Source of the DNA: Zoogloea sp.
Lineage (GTDB): Bacteria > Pseudomonadota > Gammaproteobacteria > Burkholderiales > Rhodocyclaceae
Length of the DNA: 64,000 nucleotides
Direction of reading: 5' to 3'
Assembly (NCBI RefSeq): GCF_030157465.1
Contig: NZ_JAOAUU010000022.1
Location: 1 to 64,000 of the forward strand
Made by a program: the position numbers and the translations under genes. The notes beneath the pieces were generated by a model. That model was not told the DNA's origin. It did not search any database and was given only the letters and a program-made list of their open reading frames with translations. Below are positions 61,646-64,000 of the stretch, piece after piece. The stretch's first letter is position 1. The number at the start of each line of letters is the position of its first letter.

Positions 61646-62998
61646 ATGTCTGATCTCTACACCCGATTCATCGCCAACCTTGTCTTTCCGCTCCAGGAGC
61701 GCGTCAAGAAGCACGACACCGTGCGCGTGCGGCGGCAGATGGAAGAATCCCAGTGGTGGTCGGCAGAGCGTATCGCCGCCCTGCAGCTCGAGCGACTCAA
61801 GGCTTTCCTGACCGATATCGGTGCGAATGTGCCGTATTACCGCGAGCTGTTCGCCAGCACGGGCTTCGATCCCCGTGCCGTAAAGAGCACGGCGGATCTC
61901 CAGGCCCTGCCGTTCCTGACCAAGGCCGTCATCAAGGACAATACGGACGCGCTGCGCGCCGACGACGCAAAGGGCCTGGCGCGCTTCAATACCGGCGGGT
62001 CCAGCGGCGTGCCGCTGATCTTTTTCATCGGCACCGAACGCGTTACCCACGACGTGGCGGCCAAGTGGCGCGCCACGCGCTGGTGGGATGTGGACATCGG
62101 CGATCCGGAGGTGGTTGTGTGGGGCTCGCCGATCGAACTCGGCACTCAGGACCGCATGCGCCTGATCCGCGACAAACTGATGCGTACCGAGCTGCTGCCG
62201 GCCTTCGAGATGTCCGACGAGCGTGTCGAGGCCTTCATCGCCCGCATCCGCGACATGCGTCCCAAAATGGTGTTCGGCTATCCGTCAGCCATCAGCCATA
62301 TCGCCGGCTACGCCGAAAAAAAGGGCCTCCGGCTCGATGATCTGGGCGTCAAGGTGGTTTTTGTGACCTCGGAGCGCCTTTACGATCACCAGCGCGAAGT
62401 CATCAGCCGGGTCTTCGCGTGCCCGGTTGCCAATGGCTACGGCGGGCGCGATGCGGGCTTCATCGCCCACGCCTGCCCGTCGGGCTCGATGCACATCACC
62501 GCCGAGGATATCGTCGTCGAAATCATCGACGGGGCAGGCAATGTGCTGCCCCACGGGCAGAGCGGCGAAATCGTCGTGACCCACCTTGCAACCAGAGATT
62601 ATCCGTTCGTGCGCTACCGCACGGGCGATGTCGGTGTCCTGAGCGATCATGCGTGTCCCTGCGGGCGGGGCCTGCCGGTACTCAGCGAGATCCAGGGGCG
62701 CAGCACCGATTTCGTGATCGCGGCAGATGGAACCGTGATGCATGGCCTTGCCCTCATTTATGTTCTTCGGGATATTCCGGGCGTCGCTTCGTTCAAGATC
62801 GTCCAGGAGACGACCCTGCTCACCACGGTGTTCGTGGAGCCCGGCAAGCTTTTCAAGGCAGAAGACGTGACGCGCATCGAGGATGGCCTGAAACGCCGGC
62901 TCGGCGATGCCGTCACCATTGATGTCAAGCTGGTGGATGTCGTGCCGGCGGAGGCGTCCGGCAAGTTCCGCTACGTGATCAGTCGCGTGGCGGCCTGA
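61646..62998 (+). CDS. CapK/PaaK-family adenylate-forming enzyme
   Basis: 450 residues of the phenylacetate-CoA ligase/CapK group. P-loop-like NTGGSSGVPL, YGGRDAGFIAHAC, FVRYRTGDVG and the Cys-rich CPCGRGLP motif are present; a GGAAAA site precedes ATG 61646. In polysaccharide loci such enzymes activate a carboxylic acid as an adenylate or CoA ester for attachment to the polymer. Phenylacetate is unlikely here because no paa gene is nearby. Confidence 0.85.
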   Translation: MSDLYTRFIANLVFPLQERVKKHDTVRVRRQMEESQWWSAERIAALQLERLKAFLTDIGANVPYYRELFASTGFDPRAVKSTADLQALPFLTKAVIKDNTDALRADDAKGLARFNTGGSSGVPLIFFIGTERVTHDVAAKWRATRWWDVDIGDPEVVVWGSPIELGTQDRMRLIRDKLMRTELLPAFEMSDERVEAFIARIRDMRPKMVFGYPSAISHIAGYAEKKGLRLDDLGVKVVFVTSERLYDHQREVISRVFACPVANGYGGRDAGFIAHACPSGSMHITAEDIVVEIIDGAGNVLPHGQSGEIVVTHLATRDYPFVRYRTGDVGVLSDHACPCGRGLPVLSEIQGRSTDFVIAADGTVMHGLALIYVLRDIPGVASFKIVQETTLLTTVFVEPGKLFKAEDVTRIEDGLKRRLGDAVTIDVKLVDVVPAEASGKFRYVISRVAA

Positions 62999-63055
62999 TT
63001 TTTCTCGGAGGGTTCATCCTGGTGGTGTATCTGTGGTCTGACTGGGGCAAGGCTC

Positions 63056-64000
63056 GTGCGTGATCTTCTGGTAACAGCGCTGTTTTGTTACGGCGCAATG
63101 AAGGCGTTCAAGCACCCCTATTTTGCAGCGCTGCTGTGGGTCTGGATCGGCCTGATGAACCCCCACCGTCTGGGCTGGGGTTTTGCCTATTCGATGCCGT
63201 TCGCCATGATGGCTGTCGGCGTCCTGGTGATCTCGATGTTCGCGAACCCCAAGGATGTGCGCTGGCCATCCAGCGGCCCGGTCAGGGTGTTCATCCTGTT
63301 TGCCGTCTGGATGGGGCTGACGACCGCATTTGCGATCCATCGCGAGGAAAGTACCTACATGTTCCTCAACGTCATCAAGGTCATGGTGGTGACGCTGGGG
63401 GTTGCTGCGGTGGTGCGGACACGGGAGGAGATCCTCGGCCTTGTCAGCGCGATTGCCCTGTCCCTCGCCTTTTACGGCGCCAAGGGCGGCTGGTTCACCC
63501 TGGTAACCGGAGGTGCGTTCCGGGTGTGGGGCCCCCCGTCCACCGTCATCGAGGGCAACAATGAACTCGCGGTGGGGCTGATCATCACGATTCCGCTGCT
63601 GTATTACATGGTGCTGCAGGCCGACAAATTGTTGGTCTTCCCCTGGCTCGAAAAGCTTGGCGTCAAGTGGTTGAAGCGCTCGATTTTCGTTCTGATGCTG
63701 CTGTGCGCGATTTCCGCCATAGGCAGTCACTCGCGCGGTGCGCTGTTGGCAATGGTTGCGATGGCGACCATGTTGTGGTGGCGGAGCAAATCCAAGCTTG
63801 CCGTCGGCCTGGTGGTGTTGCTGCTTTCGCCGGCCCTGATCTTCTTCATGCCCGACGAGTGGAGTTCGCGCATGGGAACCATTCAGACCTACGAGGCAGA
63901 CCAGTCTGCCATGGGTCGCATCAATGCCTGGACCATGGCAATCAACATTGCCAACAACCGGATTTTCGGCGCCGGCTTCACGACTGATTCGGCGCTGATC
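63056..64000 (+). CDS. O-antigen-ligase-like membrane protein (partial), exosortase-type
   Basis: First 315 residues of a multi-spanning membrane protein cut by the window end. Start taken at GTG 63056 (VRDLLVTALFCYGAMKAF). At least eight hydrophobic segments and the WVWIGLMNPHRLGWGFAYSMPFA signature near residues 30-50 fit the putative O-glycosylation ligase found in exosortase A loci (TIGR03097 type). Such proteins belong to the Wzy/WaaL fold and join or polymerise glycans. Confidence 0.85.
   Translation, partial: MRDLLVTALFCYGAMKAFKHPYFAALLWVWIGLMNPHRLGWGFAYSMPFAMMAVGVLVISMFANPKDVRWPSSGPVRVFILFAVWMGLTTAFAIHREESTYMFLNVIKVMVVTLGVAAVVRTREEILGLVSAIALSLAFYGAKGGWFTLVTGGAFRVWGPPSTVIEGNNELAVGLIITIPLLYYMVLQADKLLVFPWLEKLGVKWLKRSIFVLMLLCAISAIGSHSRGALLAMVAMATMLWWRSKSKLAVGLVVLLLSPALIFFMPDEWSSRMGTIQTYEADQSAMGRINAWTMAINIANNRIFGAGFTTDSALI

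Overview
The window is a high-GC, densely packed, mostly housekeeping stretch of a Gram-negative chromosome. Gene content and order (purM divergent from hda; exbB-exbD-lpxK-ycaR-kdsB-adk; rlmN-pilW-rodZ-ispG-hisS-yfgM-bamB-der-hfq-hflX-hflK-hflC-DUF2065-hisZ-purA; a DctSR/DctPQM C4-dicarboxylate TRAP system; an exosortase-A type exopolysaccharide locus) point to a betaproteobacterium, most likely of the Rhodocyclales (Azospira/Dechloromonas/Azoarcus relatives). This placement rests on gene order and protein character, not on a database search.

Layout. 0.1-5 kb: HAD phosphatase and hda (minus) divergent from purM, then sodB and xseA (minus). 5-9 kb: ExbB/ExbD proton channel with lipid A and KDO genes (lpxK, kdsB), a Trm112-like protein and adk. 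9-15 kb: a phosphofructokinase with a mixed ATP/PPi signature, a PEBP-family protein, murJ, accA and tilS. 15-21 kb: the DctS/DctR two-component system divergent from dctP-dctQ-dctM. 21-24 kb: ccoI and ccoS for cbb3 oxidase assembly, followed by a gene-free stretch with a perfect FNR/ANR box, a correctly spaced -10 element and a strong terminator, which I read as an oxygen-regulated small RNA. 24-39.5 kb: ndk and the long rlmN-to-purA block covering RNA modification, pili, isoprenoids, translation, outer-membrane assembly, ribosome GTPases, Hfq, FtsH modulators and histidine/purine synthesis. 39.6-40 kb: two identical tRNA-Leu(CAG) genes, each with its own promoter and terminator. 40-47 kb: rnr, rlmB, a HugZ-like protein, and a LolA-like protein, LolD-like ATPase and outer-membrane barrel. 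47-64 kb: the XrtA-type exopolysaccharide operon, running off the right edge inside an O-antigen-ligase-like gene.

The points most worth a second look are: (1) the FNR-controlled small RNA at about 23779-23891; (2) an exopolysaccharide locus that carries the usual XrtA companions but no exosortase gene where one is usually found; (3) three DnaA-box-like 9-mers plus a consensus IHF site between xseA and exbB; (4) a palindrome wrapped around the sodB -10 box; (5) the phosphofructokinase active-site mix; and (6) a seven-tyrosine Tyr-Gly tail on the exopolysaccharide tyrosine kinase. I saw no CRISPR array, insertion sequence, prophage or rRNA gene.
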